From RBG-16-64-43 sp964353865 (GTDB taxonomy: Bacteria > Chloroflexota > Anaerolineae > Anaerolineales > RBG-16-64-43): DNA of 64,000 nucleotides. Below the pieces are notes generated by a model. It had not been told where the DNA came from. It was given only the letters and a program-made list of their open reading frames with translations, and did not search any database. Both the position numbers and the translations under genes were made by a program. Of this stretch, positions 8,203 through 17,356 are shown in pieces (the stretch's first letter is position 1; every line of letters starts with the position of its first letter). The stretch covers positions 33,115 to 97,114 of the forward strand of contig CAYGXJ010000031.1 in assembly GCA_964353865.1 (NCBI GenBank), written 5' to 3'.

Positions 8203-8613
8203 ATGGCCAAGATACTGATCATCGACGACGACCCGGATATGGTACTGGCGACGCGCATGTGCCTGGAAGGCGCGGGGCACAAGGTGATCAGCGCACCCAA
8301 CGGCGCGGCGGGCTTGAAGCAGGTGAAGGCCGAACACCCGGATCTGATCGTGCTGGACGTGATGATGGATTCGGCGACCGAGGGATTCCAAGTTGCGCTG
8401 GCCCTGCGCAAACCCGAACCCGGGTCGGAGTACGAGGGCTTCCGCTCGATCCCCATTGTGATGCTGACCGCGATCCACAGCACGACCCCGCTGCGCTTCG
8501 GCCCCGAGCAGGATTATTTGCCGGTGGATGCCTTCGTCGACAAGCCGATCAAGCCGGAGGATTTTCTGGCGAAGGTCAACGGGCTGCTCAAGGTGAACCC
8601 CCCGGCCAAGTGA
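8203..8613 (+). CDS. Single-domain response regulator
   Basis: 136 aa receiver domain without output domain. It begins KILIIDDDPDMV (acidic pocket), the phospho-acceptor lies in LIVLDVMMD (about residue 53), followed by IPIVMLTAI and a KPIKPEDF end with the conserved lysine. The start at 8203 has GAGG 8 bases upstream, overlapping the stop of the protease gene, so it belongs to the hydrogenase operon. No kinase is next to it; the nearest histidine kinase is at 53.8-54.9 kb and is adjacent to its own LuxR-type regulator. Confidence 0.85.
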   Translation: MAKILIIDDDPDMVLATRMCLEGAGHKVISAPNGAAGLKQVKAEHPDLIVLDVMMDSATEGFQVALALRKPEPGSEYEGFRSIPIVMLTAIHSTTPLRFGPEQDYLPVDAFVDKPIKPEDFLAKVNGLLKVNPPAK

Positions 8614-8912
8614 CGGGAGGCGAACCGCACGTTGGCGTGAGCGCGGACGGGGTTGCCTCTCCTCGTCGACTCGAAGCCCGGATGCCTCAGAATATCGTGG
8701 GCACTCGCTTGCGCGTGCCCTGCTGGATATCGGCCCCAAGTTCCTGCCCAGATACTACAGGCGGAACCAGGCCAAATGGCACGCAAGGCCCGATTCACCC
8801 CTGCCCAGCGTTGACACCCCCAGTGGAACCCGTATAATTCCAGTGTTCCGAACACGGGTTCGCCCGCACCGGCTGTGCCCGGGCGACCCAAACCCGGCAC
8901 GCTGCGTGTCTT
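8614..8912. other. Intergenic region before tRNA-Arg
   Basis: No gene is supported in these 299 bases. The right end contains the consensus promoter at 8811-8838 that serves the tRNA. No obvious terminator for the preceding operon was found. Confidence 0.5.
8811..8838 (+). promoter_or_regulatory. Sigma-70-type promoter of tRNA-Arg
   Basis: TTGACA (8811-8816), a 16-base spacer and TATAAT (8833-8838): both hexamers are perfect consensus. It lies 74 bases before the tRNA. Confidence 0.85.
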
Positions 8913-8985
8913 GCCCCCGTAGCTCAAAGGATAGAGCGGCTGACTTCGAATCAGTAGGCTGGGGGTTCGAGTCCCTCCGGGGGCG
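8913..8985 (+). tRNA. tRNA-Arg (anticodon TCG)
   Basis: A full cloverleaf can be drawn: acceptor GCCCCCG (8913-8919) with CGGGGGC (8978-8984), D-stem GCTC/GAGC, anticodon stem GCTGA/TCAGT around loop CTTCGAA (anticodon TCG at 8946-8948), T-stem GGGGG/CCCTC with loop TTCGAGT. Discriminator base is G8985 and CCA is not encoded. It reads CGA and probably other CGN codons. Confidence 0.95.
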
Positions 8986-9114
8986 CCTCGATTGCGTGCA
9001 CGAAAGCCCGTTCGGCCGCGGGTCCAACTTCATGGCCGCCGACACATCCCATCCGCACTGGCCGCACGACCTTGAGGTCCAGCGGCCGAAGTCGTCCGGA
9101 GCCTGATCCCACTC

Positions 9115-10182
9115 ATGCGTCACTCGCGCCTCTTGCTTTTCGGGCCGGAAACCCGAAAGCTGGAACTGCTTATGACTCCGCTCAACCGGCTCGAGCTATC
9201 GCTCGACGACGGGCCGCTGGGGCGGGCGTTGGCCATCGCCCGCGACGACCTGAAGCGCGTGCGCCTCAAGCACCTGATTCCGAACTTCTACCTCTCCACC
9301 GGCTACGGCACGGTCGAGGGCACGACCAACGTTGCCGTGGGGTTCTACGACACGCACTACCTGCTGCGCGAATTGCATCGCGAGTTCCGCCGTTGGCTGT
9401 ATTCACCCGAGGAGATCGCCTCGACCGTGCGCCACGAGCTCGGCCACGCTTTTTGCTACGCTTACAAACTGTACCGCCGCAAGGATTTCCGCGAGACGTT
9501 CCACGTGCGCGGGAACTTCTTTCGTTCGTACCCGGCCACTAATCGCTATGTCGAGCGGGCCAACCCATGGAGCCGCGACTACGTCAACCCCCTCGGCGAC
9601 CACTATGCGCAAAAGCATCCAGATGACGACTTTGCCGAGACCTTTTCGGTGTGGCTCACACCGCGCTCGAATTGGCGCCGTTTGTACCGCCGCTTCCCGG
9701 GCGCGCTGCTCAAGCTGCAATACGTTGATCGTATTGTTCAGGAACTTCACAATCGCACGCCGGATGCAGAGAATGATGCGCTGCTGCTCGACGAACCGTT
9801 GACCGGCGTCTCGCTGACGCTGGCCGCCTTTCTCAAAGCCTCCCCTACTCGCTACCGGCGGCGGGCCCAGGGCTACGTCGACCCAGACCTGCGGCGCATG
9901 TTCACACGCGCTTCAGCGCGGACGAGCGCGTCGCGAGCCTACCTCACGGCCGCGTCGCTGATCAAGGGCAATCGACCCTACATCTTGAACCGGGTCGCGT
10001 CCTGGGCGGGTGTGGACTCGCAAGTGATCCTCGATCTCATTGAGAAGTGCGGTGAGCGCTCGCAAGCTCTCGACCTGCTGGTGCGGCGTGACGACCGGGA
10101 AAGCAAACTGGTGGAGGTGGTTGCCTACGTCTCCACCCACTGTGCCTACTACGCCTCGACAGGACGGTTCTTTCCAGAGTAG
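9115..10182 (+). CDS. Putative zinc metallopeptidase-like protein (HELGH motif)
   Basis: 355 aa, cytoplasmic by appearance (no signal peptide or membrane segment). A zinc-peptidase HExxH core is visible as VRHELGHAF at about residues 104-112, and about 75 residues later DDFAETFSVWLTP offers an acidic third-ligand region like that of putative zinc-binding metallopeptidases. The C-terminal 130 residues are basic and unassigned. Start uncertain: ATG 9115 has GGAG 13 bases upstream; ATG 9172 (MTPLNRLEL) is an alternative. It stands alone between the tRNA and a convergent glycan block. Function unknown. Confidence 0.7.
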   Translation: MRHSRLLLFGPETRKLELLMTPLNRLELSLDDGPLGRALAIARDDLKRVRLKHLIPNFYLSTGYGTVEGTTNVAVGFYDTHYLLRELHREFRRWLYSPEEIASTVRHELGHAFCYAYKLYRRKDFRETFHVRGNFFRSYPATNRYVERANPWSRDYVNPLGDHYAQKHPDDDFAETFSVWLTPRSNWRRLYRRFPGALLKLQYVDRIVQELHNRTPDAENDALLLDEPLTGVSLTLAAFLKASPTRYRRRAQGYVDPDLRRMFTRASARTSASRAYLTAASLIKGNRPYILNRVASWAGVDSQVILDLIEKCGERSQALDLLVRRDDRESKLVEVVAYVSTHCAYYASTGRFFPE

Positions 10183-10211
10183 CGAACGGGCGTCCAACAT
10201 GCTGACGACAA

Positions 10212-10233
10212 GCGGCCGAGGGTCCTCGGCCGC
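10212..10233. terminator. Bidirectional terminator hairpin between convergent genes
   Basis: GCGGCCGAGG (10212-10221) mirrors CCTCGGCCGC (10224-10233); the realistic fold is an 8-bp GC stem with a 6-base loop. It sits between two genes that converge (ends 10182 and 10258). Confidence 0.65.
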
Positions 10234-10257
10234 AAATCGTTCGAAACCGCACCTGAG

Positions 10258-11514
10258 CTAGAGAACGATGTTGGACGAGGCTGGCGCAGCGCTCGCTCCG
10301 GCCAGGACGCTCTCGTACAGGATCAGCACTTGCTGGGCGACGGTCCGCCAATCGTAGGAGCGCGCCAAGCTGACGCCATGCCGCCCGAACTCGCGGCGGA
10401 CATCGTCATTGCGCAGCAGGTAAGCCAGGTTCTCCGCCAACAGCGGCGCATCCCCGTCCGGAACATGGAACCCCGTTCGGCAGTCCTGGACGAGATACAA
10501 GAGCCCCCCTACTCCCGAGGCGACGACGGGTGTGCCGCAGGCCATGGCCTCCAACGCGACGAGGCCAAACGACTCGTAGTGCGATGGGACGACGACGACA
10601 TCGGCCGCCGAATAGTAGTAGGGCAGACTTTCCTGGCTCTTCTTGCCGACGAAAGCGACGACGTCCGTCACACCCAATTCTTCGCGCAGCGCCTGCAGGC
10701 GGGCCATCTCGTCGCCGGGCGAGTCCGGGTCACCGCCGATGACCATGACGCATGCACATTCACCATCGATACCCCCTTGGCTGCGCAGAAGGGCCCCCGC
10801 GCGCAAAAGGGTCTCGATTCCCTTCAACCGTTCAATGCGCCCGACGTAGAGCAGCATGCGTGCATTCGGCTCCAGGCCGATCTGCGCCTTGGCCCGCGCG
10901 GCCGGGATGGGGTGAAACGTTTCCAGGTCAACGCCCGGAGGGATGACAACAACCTTGCGCAAGTCGGCGTTGTGCAGCCATTGAAGCTGGGCACGCTCGG
11001 CCGGTGTGGCGGCCACCACGCGGTCGACCCAGGTCAGCATGTCTGCCTCGGCTTCCACGCGAAGCGGGTCCGCAGGGGTGCCCTCGAGGCGGGCCTTCAT
11101 GATTCCCAGCGTATGGAACATGTGCACGACCGGCACGCGCCAGGCCGTGCGCAAGGGCTTCGCCGCCAGCGCTGAGAGCCAATAGTGGGAATGGATCAGA
11201 TCGTAGCGCGTGCCCTCCTGGGCAACGAAGCGCTGGATGCCCTCTGTGAACTCCGGGACGAAGCCGGCCAGGGCGATCTTGGGTTGCGGCTGCTCGGGGC
11301 CGGCCGGCACATGCACCACCCGGTTGCCGTAGCCCAGGTCGTGCACCACGTGCGGCACGTGCTCATCTTGCGAGCGCGTGAACACATCTACGCCAATGCC
11401 TCGCCGGCCGAGCGCACGCGTGAGTTCGCGCACGTAGACGTTCATCCCGCCCGTGTCCTTGCCACCCAGCACGGCCAGAGGGCAGGTATGGTAGGAGATC
11501 ATGGCGATGCGCAT
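10258..11514 (-). CDS. Glycosyltransferase family 4 (MshA / sucrose-phosphate-synthase type)
   Basis: 418 aa retaining GT-B glycosyltransferase. N-terminal acceptor domain begins MRIAMISYHTCPL with GGMNVYVREL; donor domain contains LLYVGRIERLKG and the E(x7)E signature within ESFGLVALEAMACGTPVV. The open frame extends to 11580, but the conserved N-terminus places the start at 11514, 20 bases after the lytR-family stop. The acceptor cannot be read from sequence; with the LCP, phosphoglycosyl transferase and flippase nearby, a role in surface glycan or glycolipid synthesis is more likely than mycothiol. Confidence 0.85.
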   Translation of the reverse strand: MRIAMISYHTCPLAVLGGKDTGGMNVYVRELTRALGRRGIGVDVFTRSQDEHVPHVVHDLGYGNRVVHVPAGPEQPQPKIALAGFVPEFTEGIQRFVAQEGTRYDLIHSHYWLSALAAKPLRTAWRVPVVHMFHTLGIMKARLEGTPADPLRVEAEADMLTWVDRVVAATPAERAQLQWLHNADLRKVVVIPPGVDLETFHPIPAARAKAQIGLEPNARMLLYVGRIERLKGIETLLRAGALLRSQGGIDGECACVMVIGGDPDSPGDEMARLQALREELGVTDVVAFVGKKSQESLPYYYSAADVVVVPSHYESFGLVALEAMACGTPVVASGVGGLLYLVQDCRTGFHVPDGDAPLLAENLAYLLRNDDVRREFGRHGVSLARSYDWRTVAQQVLILYESVLAGASAAPASSNIVL

Positions 11515-11533
11515 GGCGAGCTGCCGGCCTGAG

Positions 11534-12625
11534 CTAGTTGCAGGGCGAAGTGCCCGCTCCCGAGGGATACGTGCCCTCAAGGAACTGGCTCACCAATTCG
11601 CGGATGCGGGCTTCATCGCCGCGCCAGACGAAGGTGTGCAGGGGCGGTGTGGCCAATGGAATAGGTTCGGTCGTGGCAGTCAACAACTCGCGCGGAATCG
11701 AGGCACTGAAAATGCTCTTCGTCCCGACCGAGGGGGCCACGGCCACCAATCGGCTGATCTTCTCGGGCGTGAGATCAGTCAGCACGTTGCCCAGGAAGCT
11801 TTCAATGATGGCCGGGATTCTCGGTAGCACATCGGCACGGGTGACCTTGGCCCGCAGCGCGCACAACACCTCGGTCTGGCGGTCAATCCGGTCGAGCTCC
11901 GTATCGATCTTGCGGATGCGCGAGTAGGCCAGCGCCTGTGCCCCATTGAAGTGATTCCATCCCGCGTTGAAGTAGGGCAGCGGGGTTGGGCTGGTGGTCC
12001 CGTCGACGTCGCGCGGCAGGTAGATGTCGATACCTCCGAGGGCGTCCACGATCCGGGTGAAGGTGGTCATGTTGACCGCGACATAGTTGTCGATACGCAA
12101 TGCGTAGTTCTCGTTCAGGGTGCGTGCCAGGAGCCCGGGGCCGGCTCCACCCGGTTCGTCGTACACATTACCATAGTAGTAGGACTGATTGAGCTTGCCG
12201 CGGTCAAGACCGTAGTGATCCTCAATGCCCGGAATACGCACCCACAGATCTCGCGGAAAGGCGAGCATGGTGACCTTGGCATTGGTGAAATCGATCCGCA
12301 CCACGCGCGTCACATCCGCCAATCCGCGGATGTAACCCGCGGAGTTGTCCGCCCCGACCGCCAGGATGACGAGTGCATCGGTTGCAGGCGGTTCCGAGGT
12401 GGCTGTCCCTTCAGCATCAGCGGTGGGCGTGTCCTCGCCCAGAGGGCTTTCCGCACTCGGGGTCGTCATCCCCGGGGCAACCAATGTGTCGGTCGGAAGA
12501 TCCAAAACCAGGCTCGGTCCGAGCGGAGTCGACCAATGCGTCGCAAGCTGGACTCCCAGATAGCCGCCAACTCCCAGCACGACGACGAGCACAACCGCAA
12601 GGACTACTTTAGCTGTGGTCCGCAT
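11534..12625 (-). CDS. LytR-CpsA-Psr (LCP) family protein
   Basis: LCP enzymes transfer undecaprenyl-linked glycans to the cell wall or another acceptor. 363 aa: an N-terminal membrane anchor (residues 5-30, VVLAVVLVVVLGVGGYLG), a Ser/Thr/Pro/Glu-rich linker, then the LCP domain with VILAVGADNSAG, MLAFPRDLWVRIPG, VDALGGIDIYLP and the arginine-rich YSRIRKIDTELDRIDRQ (catalytic Arg residues). Upstream of the glycosyltransferase in one - strand operon. An extended -10 and a 19-base palindrome lie just before the gene. Confidence 0.9.
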   Translation of the reverse strand: MRTTAKVVLAVVLVVVLGVGGYLGVQLATHWSTPLGPSLVLDLPTDTLVAPGMTTPSAESPLGEDTPTADAEGTATSEPPATDALVILAVGADNSAGYIRGLADVTRVVRIDFTNAKVTMLAFPRDLWVRIPGIEDHYGLDRGKLNQSYYYGNVYDEPGGAGPGLLARTLNENYALRIDNYVAVNMTTFTRIVDALGGIDIYLPRDVDGTTSPTPLPYFNAGWNHFNGAQALAYSRIRKIDTELDRIDRQTEVLCALRAKVTRADVLPRIPAIIESFLGNVLTDLTPEKISRLVAVAPSVGTKSIFSASIPRELLTATTEPIPLATPPLHTFVWRGDEARIRELVSQFLEGTYPSGAGTSPCN

Positions 12626-12668
12626 CGCTTGAGCTTCTGCTCCTTCGAAAGGGGGAAAACGCGGGCAG

Positions 12669-12692
12669 AGTATATCACGCGGCCCGCGTGAT
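12669..12692 (-). promoter_or_regulatory. Promoter with 19-base palindromic operator upstream of the LCP gene
   Basis: On the - strand an extended -10 TGATATACT (TATACT = 12674-12669) directly abuts ATCACGCGGCCCGCGTGAT (12674-12692), a perfect 9+1+9 palindrome lying where the -35/-10 spacer should be. The position is that of a repressor operator; the regulator is unknown. Confidence 0.5.
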
Positions 12693-12738
12693 TCGTGGGC
12701 GCCGGCACTCCGCGAGGACGCGTATTCGGGCGCCGCGC

Positions 12739-12767
12739 TTGACCCTGCTCCCGCCGCAGAGTATTAT
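12739..12767 (+). promoter_or_regulatory. Promoter of the phosphoglycosyl transferase gene
   Basis: TTGACC (12739-12744), a 17-base spacer and TATTAT (12762-12767), pointing to the + strand gene at 12860. Divergent from the LCP promoter 50-70 bases away. Confidence 0.6.
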
Positions 12768-12859
12768 CCGCGCGATGCCTCGCCATTCGAAGACGCCTTG
12801 CGCAGACGGGCCGGCCGACACTGTGTGCGGGTTTGGTCGCGCCCCCCTCGGTTGACCCG

Positions 12860-13927
12860 ATGATTCCAACGGCGGTGAGGCTGCTGTTTGCGCTTTTCGG
12901 CCCAGCCCTGGTGGCCTACCTCGTTCCGCGCCTCTCCGGCCCTTCGCATGAAGCCGGAGTGAGGGCGCGCTACCGCCTGGCGATCGTTGCGGGCCTCTTC
13001 TTGCTCGTCACGTTATCTCTGATTCCGACGTTGATCGGCGCGCCTCAAACCGCTGGGCCCGCGGGCACGGTGGCGGCCTCGGCTGTTCTCGGCCTGGCCG
13101 GCACATTCATCGGGGCCGCGGCGGCCAGCATCGCAGAATTCGGCTGGGTAGAGAACAACTCGCCGCCTCCGGCCCAGGTGGAACAAGACGTGGTGGAGCA
13201 ACATGTCGCGAGGTTCGGCCAGCCGCCCGCGTTGCGTGCCACGAAGCGCGTGTTCGACATCGCCTTAGCGGTGGTCGGGCTTGGCCTCAGCGCACCGCTG
13301 TGGGTCGTGTTCTGCGCCCTCATTTGGCTGGAGGACCCGGGCCCCGTCGTGTTCGTCAAGAATTCTGTCGGCCGCGGGGGACGCAACTTCGCCCAGCTTA
13401 AACTGCGAACCATGGTACGCAATGCCGAGGATCAAACTGGGCCCATCCCCGCTCGCGAGAAAGATGTGCGCATCTTGCGCAGCGGACGCTTCTTGCGCAA
13501 GACCGCGCTCGATGAGCTGCCGCAACTGGTGAACATATTGCGCGGCGACATGAGTTTCGTCGGCCCGCGCCCGCTGCGAACGGTGGTGGTTCACGAGTAC
13601 CTGCAACGGCTGCCGGAATTCGCCGAGCGCCACCAGGTGCAGCCCGGCTTGGCCGGTCTGGCGCAAGTCGTCGGGGATTATTACGTGCCGCTGCGCAGCC
13701 GCCTGCGTCTCGACCGCCTGTATGCGCGGCATGCAGGCCTCCTGTTCGATCTGCAGCTGTTGGGGCTGGCGATGTTGATTGTCTTTTGGTATCGCTGGAA
13801 GAAGGGTTGGGGAGGCCGTTTGCCGCGCCGCCGGCTGCATCGGCGGCCCGCCTCCGCTTCAGGCGGCCCGTGGGTCTCGATCTGGCGCACGCCACCAGGC
13901 AAGCCAGAGAACCGCTCCGATCAATAG
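12860..13927 (+). CDS. Sugar transferase (polyprenyl-phosphate phosphoglycosyl transferase, WbaP/PglC type)
   Basis: About 355 aa. The N-terminal 100 residues hold hydrophobic segments (LLFALFGPALVAYLV, LAIVAGLFLLVTLSL, a third near 85). The catalytic bacterial sugar transferase domain starts near residue 130 with KRVFDIALAVVGL, then RGGRNFAQLKLRTMV, LRKTALDELPQLVNILRG and MSFVGPRPL, the usual monotopic PGT order with the Asp-Glu dyad. It starts glycan synthesis on undecaprenyl phosphate. Start is uncertain: ATG 12860 was chosen over an upstream in-frame TTG at 12833; neither has a ribosome site. Its 3' end overlaps the convergent flippase gene by 69 bases. Confidence 0.85.
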   Translation: MIPTAVRLLFALFGPALVAYLVPRLSGPSHEAGVRARYRLAIVAGLFLLVTLSLIPTLIGAPQTAGPAGTVAASAVLGLAGTFIGAAAASIAEFGWVENNSPPPAQVEQDVVEQHVARFGQPPALRATKRVFDIALAVVGLGLSAPLWVVFCALIWLEDPGPVVFVKNSVGRGGRNFAQLKLRTMVRNAEDQTGPIPAREKDVRILRSGRFLRKTALDELPQLVNILRGDMSFVGPRPLRTVVVHEYLQRLPEFAERHQVQPGLAGLAQVVGDYYVPLRSRLRLDRLYARHAGLLFDLQLLGLAMLIVFWYRWKKGWGGRLPRRRLHRRPASASGGPWVSIWRTPPGKPENRSDQ

Positions 13928-15208
13928 CCCGTTGAGCGCTTGTCCCCCTACCGCGCCAGCCAGACCGAAGGAGTGTATGGCCAACAACCCAAGCGTGAAG
14001 ATCGAAAGGGTGGCCAGGGCATTCGCCAGGAACACTGGCCGAGTCCAAGGGATGGCTTTGAAGCACGCCTGCAGCGGGGCATAGGCGAACCACAACATGT
14101 ACGCCAAGGCAAGCAGCGGCAGCATTCCCGAGTAGCCGGCGTACTTCTCGCCGTATAGCAAGCGCATGAGCGGGGCCGAGAAGAGCGACACGCCGGCCAG
14201 AAGCGCGATGGCGGGCAGGACCGACAACCAATCGACGCGCGAGAGCAGCGCACGCAGCCCGCCCCACCCGCCCAGCTTGAAACGCCGGGCGGCGCGCGGG
14301 GTCAGAAAAGTGTCAATGGTGCGCAGCAACACGTGAATTGGGGCGACCAGATTCTGCAGCGCACGGAATGCCCCCGCGGCCGCGAAACTGATCATGCCCG
14401 CTGAGAGGATCGGGTAGATCTCGAGCGCCGCCCAGTTGGCGATGCTGCCGCCCGATACCCATCGTCCGAAGGACCAGTTCGTTCGCAGTACTCCGCGGAC
14501 ATCGAGCCCGGCGCGAGTCCACGACTCCCTGATCTGAATCACTCCCACCACGCCGGCCGCTAGCGAGCCGTAGGCGATCGCATCGAGCCCGGCGCGGGCC
14601 GAGAGCCCTCCACCGCAGGCCATAAGCCCCAGCACCGCCAACCGCACCAGGCTGGCCAACCCCGTGTTCAACAAGGCCGCGCCGACCCGGCCGCGTGCGT
14701 ATAACCCCCGCCGGAGGAACTCCTGGACCTGCCACGTGCTGCCGACAAACGCCATCGCCGAAACCGTCGGCCCGGCCACGTCGTTGCCGGTTGCGGTCAG
14801 CACCCAACCCAAGCCGAGCGCCCCGAGCGCCGTGAGCACCGAAAGCATGAGCTGCAAAACGGCCGTGCTGCTTGCGTAGCGACGATACGCATCCCCCTCC
14901 AGCGTCGGACCGATTGCATTAAGGGGTTGAACGGTGAACCCCTCCTGGACCGCGCGTATCAGCAGCAGCAGCAAGAACCCTACCCCATACATACCAAACT
15001 CGGTGGGGCTGATTGCCCGCGCCAGGATGATCGACGCAGCGAAATTCGTCAGGCTGATCGCGCCCTGGTCAAACGCTGCCAGGTACCCCTGCAATGCGGA
15101 ATCGCTCGAGAGGAGTTCGGCCGCCGGACGCAGCGACCCGGGCATGGGCGTTCGAGCAACGGCGGCCCGCAGCTGGTCGGCTGGGCCTTGGTGTGGAGAT
15201 TGGGTCAT
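13859..15208 (-). CDS. Polysaccharide flippase-like membrane protein (Wzx/MATE superfamily)
   Basis: 449 aa with about 12 hydrophobic segments and the layout of an oligosaccharide flippase: the first helix pair contains TNFAASIILARAISPTEFG, a feature of Wzx-type proteins, and the later helices pair regularly. It probably moves lipid-linked glycans across the membrane, together with the adjacent phosphoglycosyl transferase. Its ATG overlaps the stop of the YyaL-type gene (ATGA at 15205-15208), so it is the second gene of a two-gene unit. Substrate not readable. Confidence 0.75.
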   Translation of the reverse strand: MTQSPHQGPADQLRAAVARTPMPGSLRPAAELLSSDSALQGYLAAFDQGAISLTNFAASIILARAISPTEFGMYGVGFLLLLLIRAVQEGFTVQPLNAIGPTLEGDAYRRYASSTAVLQLMLSVLTALGALGLGWVLTATGNDVAGPTVSAMAFVGSTWQVQEFLRRGLYARGRVGAALLNTGLASLVRLAVLGLMACGGGLSARAGLDAIAYGSLAAGVVGVIQIRESWTRAGLDVRGVLRTNWSFGRWVSGGSIANWAALEIYPILSAGMISFAAAGAFRALQNLVAPIHVLLRTIDTFLTPRAARRFKLGGWGGLRALLSRVDWLSVLPAIALLAGVSLFSAPLMRLLYGEKYAGYSGMLPLLALAYMLWFAYAPLQACFKAIPWTRPVFLANALATLSIFTLGLLAIHSFGLAGAVGGQALNGLLIGAVLWLAWWRAPDRDPRAA

Positions 15209-17235
15209 GGCGTGAGTTGCATGCGGAGTTCTTCAATCGATTCGGCGGGCAGCCGACAGGCCATGTCGACGCAAACGTACGCCCGTGGCGGCGCCTCAAT
15301 ACCCACTCGCTCTGAAAGCACGGGCACGAGGGTCGGCTGGCCGGGGCGGCCCCAGGCGGAGACAACTTCCGGCCACGAGGTCCGCGCCACCTCCGAGCGC
15401 AGCGAGTCCAACAGCGGGTCGCCTGCCGTGCCAACGAGAGCCACGCTCTTCACTCCACCCAGCCAGTCTTCGCCATCCAGCAGCCATTGCGCGAAGGAGG
15501 TCGGGTGTTGAGCGGCCGACGACAGCATGACGGGCAATGCACGATCAACCGCTTCGAGCCAGCGTGGGGAGCCATCCAGCGCATGCAGCCGGAGCATTAC
15601 ACCGTACGCCAGGGCCGAGGCACTGGGCGTGGGCGCATCATGCAGCGTATGCGGCCGGGCCACGAGCTGCTCATGCCGCAGCCCGGTGTCGAAGAACCCG
15701 CCCTCGGGCCGCTCGAAGTCCCTGAGCAGCGCATCGCACAGGGCCACTGCATTCGCAAAGTAGCTCTCCTCCCCCGTGGTCTGGTAGTGTTCGAGGAGGC
15801 CTGCGGCGAGTGCGGCGAAATCCTCGGCGAACCCGTATTCGGCTACCCGACCGCCCCGCCACACGCGCCGCACCTGCCCATCCTGGATCAGATGAGCGCG
15901 CAAGAATGCAGCGCAGCGTTCGGCCGCAACGGCCAGGTCCGCGCGCTCGAGCATGCGCGCACCCAGGGTAAGCGCAGCCAGCCCCAACCCATTCCATGCG
16001 GCTACCACTTTGTCGTCGCGCGCCGGAGCCACGCGGCGGCCGCGCGCGGCGAGCAGCCTCGCATTCAGATCGTGCAGTCGGGTGGAGTCGGCCGATGACA
16101 ACCACGCCGAAGACGTGGCTTGTTCAGGCGAATGGGCCAAACGCAGAATGGATCGCCCGTCGAATGCACCCTGCGCGCTCACCCCGTACGTCTCAGCCGC
16201 CCAGTCTGCATCCGCACCAAGATGATCCTTGAATTCCTCGAACGACCAAACGTAGTAGCGCCCCTCCTCGCCTTGCGAGTCGGCATCCAGCGACGAGGCT
16301 AAGCCGCCTTCATCCAGCATGAGTTCGCGCACCACGAAATCGAGAGTTGCCTCGGCCGCACGACGGAACTCCAAATCGCCTGAGGCCTGCCATCCGCGCA
16401 GGTATGCCCGCGCGAGAAGCGCCTGGTCGTAGAGCATCTTTTCAAAGTGCGGAACGTGCCATGACCGGTCGGTGGCGTAGCGGTGGAATCCCCCGCCCAC
16501 CTGGTCGAACATCCCGCCGCGCGCCATGGCTCTCAGTGTGCGCTGCGCGAGGTCGAGCGCCAACCCGTCTCCCGTGCGGCGGTGCCGGCGGAGCAGGAAC
16601 TCAAGTGCCAGGGGTTGAGGGAACTTGGGCGCGTCTCCCCATCCGCCCCACTCCATATCAAAACCGTTGAGAAGGTTCTCGAGCGCCTGCTGCAGGAGGG
16701 TCGGGTCGGCCGTCGCGGGCGCGGAGGCCCTGCTCCCCTCGCGGGCGATGCCGGCACGCAGCGCGGCACCATTCTCCATCACCTGGGCTCGCCGCGTACG
16801 CCAGGCCTGCGCAACGCTCGCAAGCACTTGCCGGAAGGAAGGCAACCCGTGGCGCGGCTCGGGCGGAAAGTAGGTTCCGCCGTAGAACGGGTCGCCCGCC
16901 GGCGTCAGAAAGACCGAGAGGGGCCAGCCCCCTTGCCCGGTCAGCGACACGACCGCGTCCATGTAGATAGAATCCAGATCCGGTCGTTCCTCGCGATCCA
17001 CCTTGACCGGCACGAAGAAGCGATTGAGCAGATCGGCTGTGGCCGGGTCTTCGAAGGATTCGTGCGCCATCACGTGACACCAATGACAGGCTGCGTATCC
17101 AATCGAAAGAAAGATCGGCCGGTCATCGCGCCTCGCCTTACTCAGCGCGGCCTCGCCCCACGGAAACCACTCCACCGGGTTATGGGCGTGCTGCAAGAGG
17201 TAGGGTGAGGCGCTGTCAATGAGGGCGTTGGGCAT
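15205..17235 (-). CDS. YyaL/SSP411-type thioredoxin-domain protein (DUF255)
   Basis: 676 aa, full length for the family. The N-terminal thioredoxin-like domain has NPVEWFPWGEAAL, YAACHWCHVM (CxxC at about residue 50-53) and GGWPLSVFLTP; the C-terminal 500 residues form an (alpha/alpha) barrel like N-acylglucosamine 2-epimerases (GGGFHRYATD, HVPHFEKMLYDQALL, AWNGLGLAAL). Biochemical role of this widespread family is not established. It is first of a unit with the flippase gene; a functional link to glycan export is not implied by the family. Confidence 0.9.
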   Translation of the reverse strand: MPNALIDSASPYLLQHAHNPVEWFPWGEAALSKARRDDRPIFLSIGYAACHWCHVMAHESFEDPATADLLNRFFVPVKVDREERPDLDSIYMDAVVSLTGQGGWPLSVFLTPAGDPFYGGTYFPPEPRHGLPSFRQVLASVAQAWRTRRAQVMENGAALRAGIAREGSRASAPATADPTLLQQALENLLNGFDMEWGGWGDAPKFPQPLALEFLLRRHRRTGDGLALDLAQRTLRAMARGGMFDQVGGGFHRYATDRSWHVPHFEKMLYDQALLARAYLRGWQASGDLEFRRAAEATLDFVVRELMLDEGGLASSLDADSQGEEGRYYVWSFEEFKDHLGADADWAAETYGVSAQGAFDGRSILRLAHSPEQATSSAWLSSADSTRLHDLNARLLAARGRRVAPARDDKVVAAWNGLGLAALTLGARMLERADLAVAAERCAAFLRAHLIQDGQVRRVWRGGRVAEYGFAEDFAALAAGLLEHYQTTGEESYFANAVALCDALLRDFERPEGGFFDTGLRHEQLVARPHTLHDAPTPSASALAYGVMLRLHALDGSPRWLEAVDRALPVMLSSAAQHPTSFAQWLLDGEDWLGGVKSVALVGTAGDPLLDSLRSEVARTSWPEVVSAWGRPGQPTLVPVLSERVGIEAPPRAYVCVDMACRLPAESIEELRMQLTP

Positions 17236-17356
17236 CAGTTCACATCAAGGGGCGAAGTGTGCCACAAAGCCATCGATTTGGCTAGACTTCGGCGGCCGCC
17301 CAGTGCGCTGGCCGCATAGCGTATACTCGGCCAATCTTCGATGAACCGTCGGGGCC

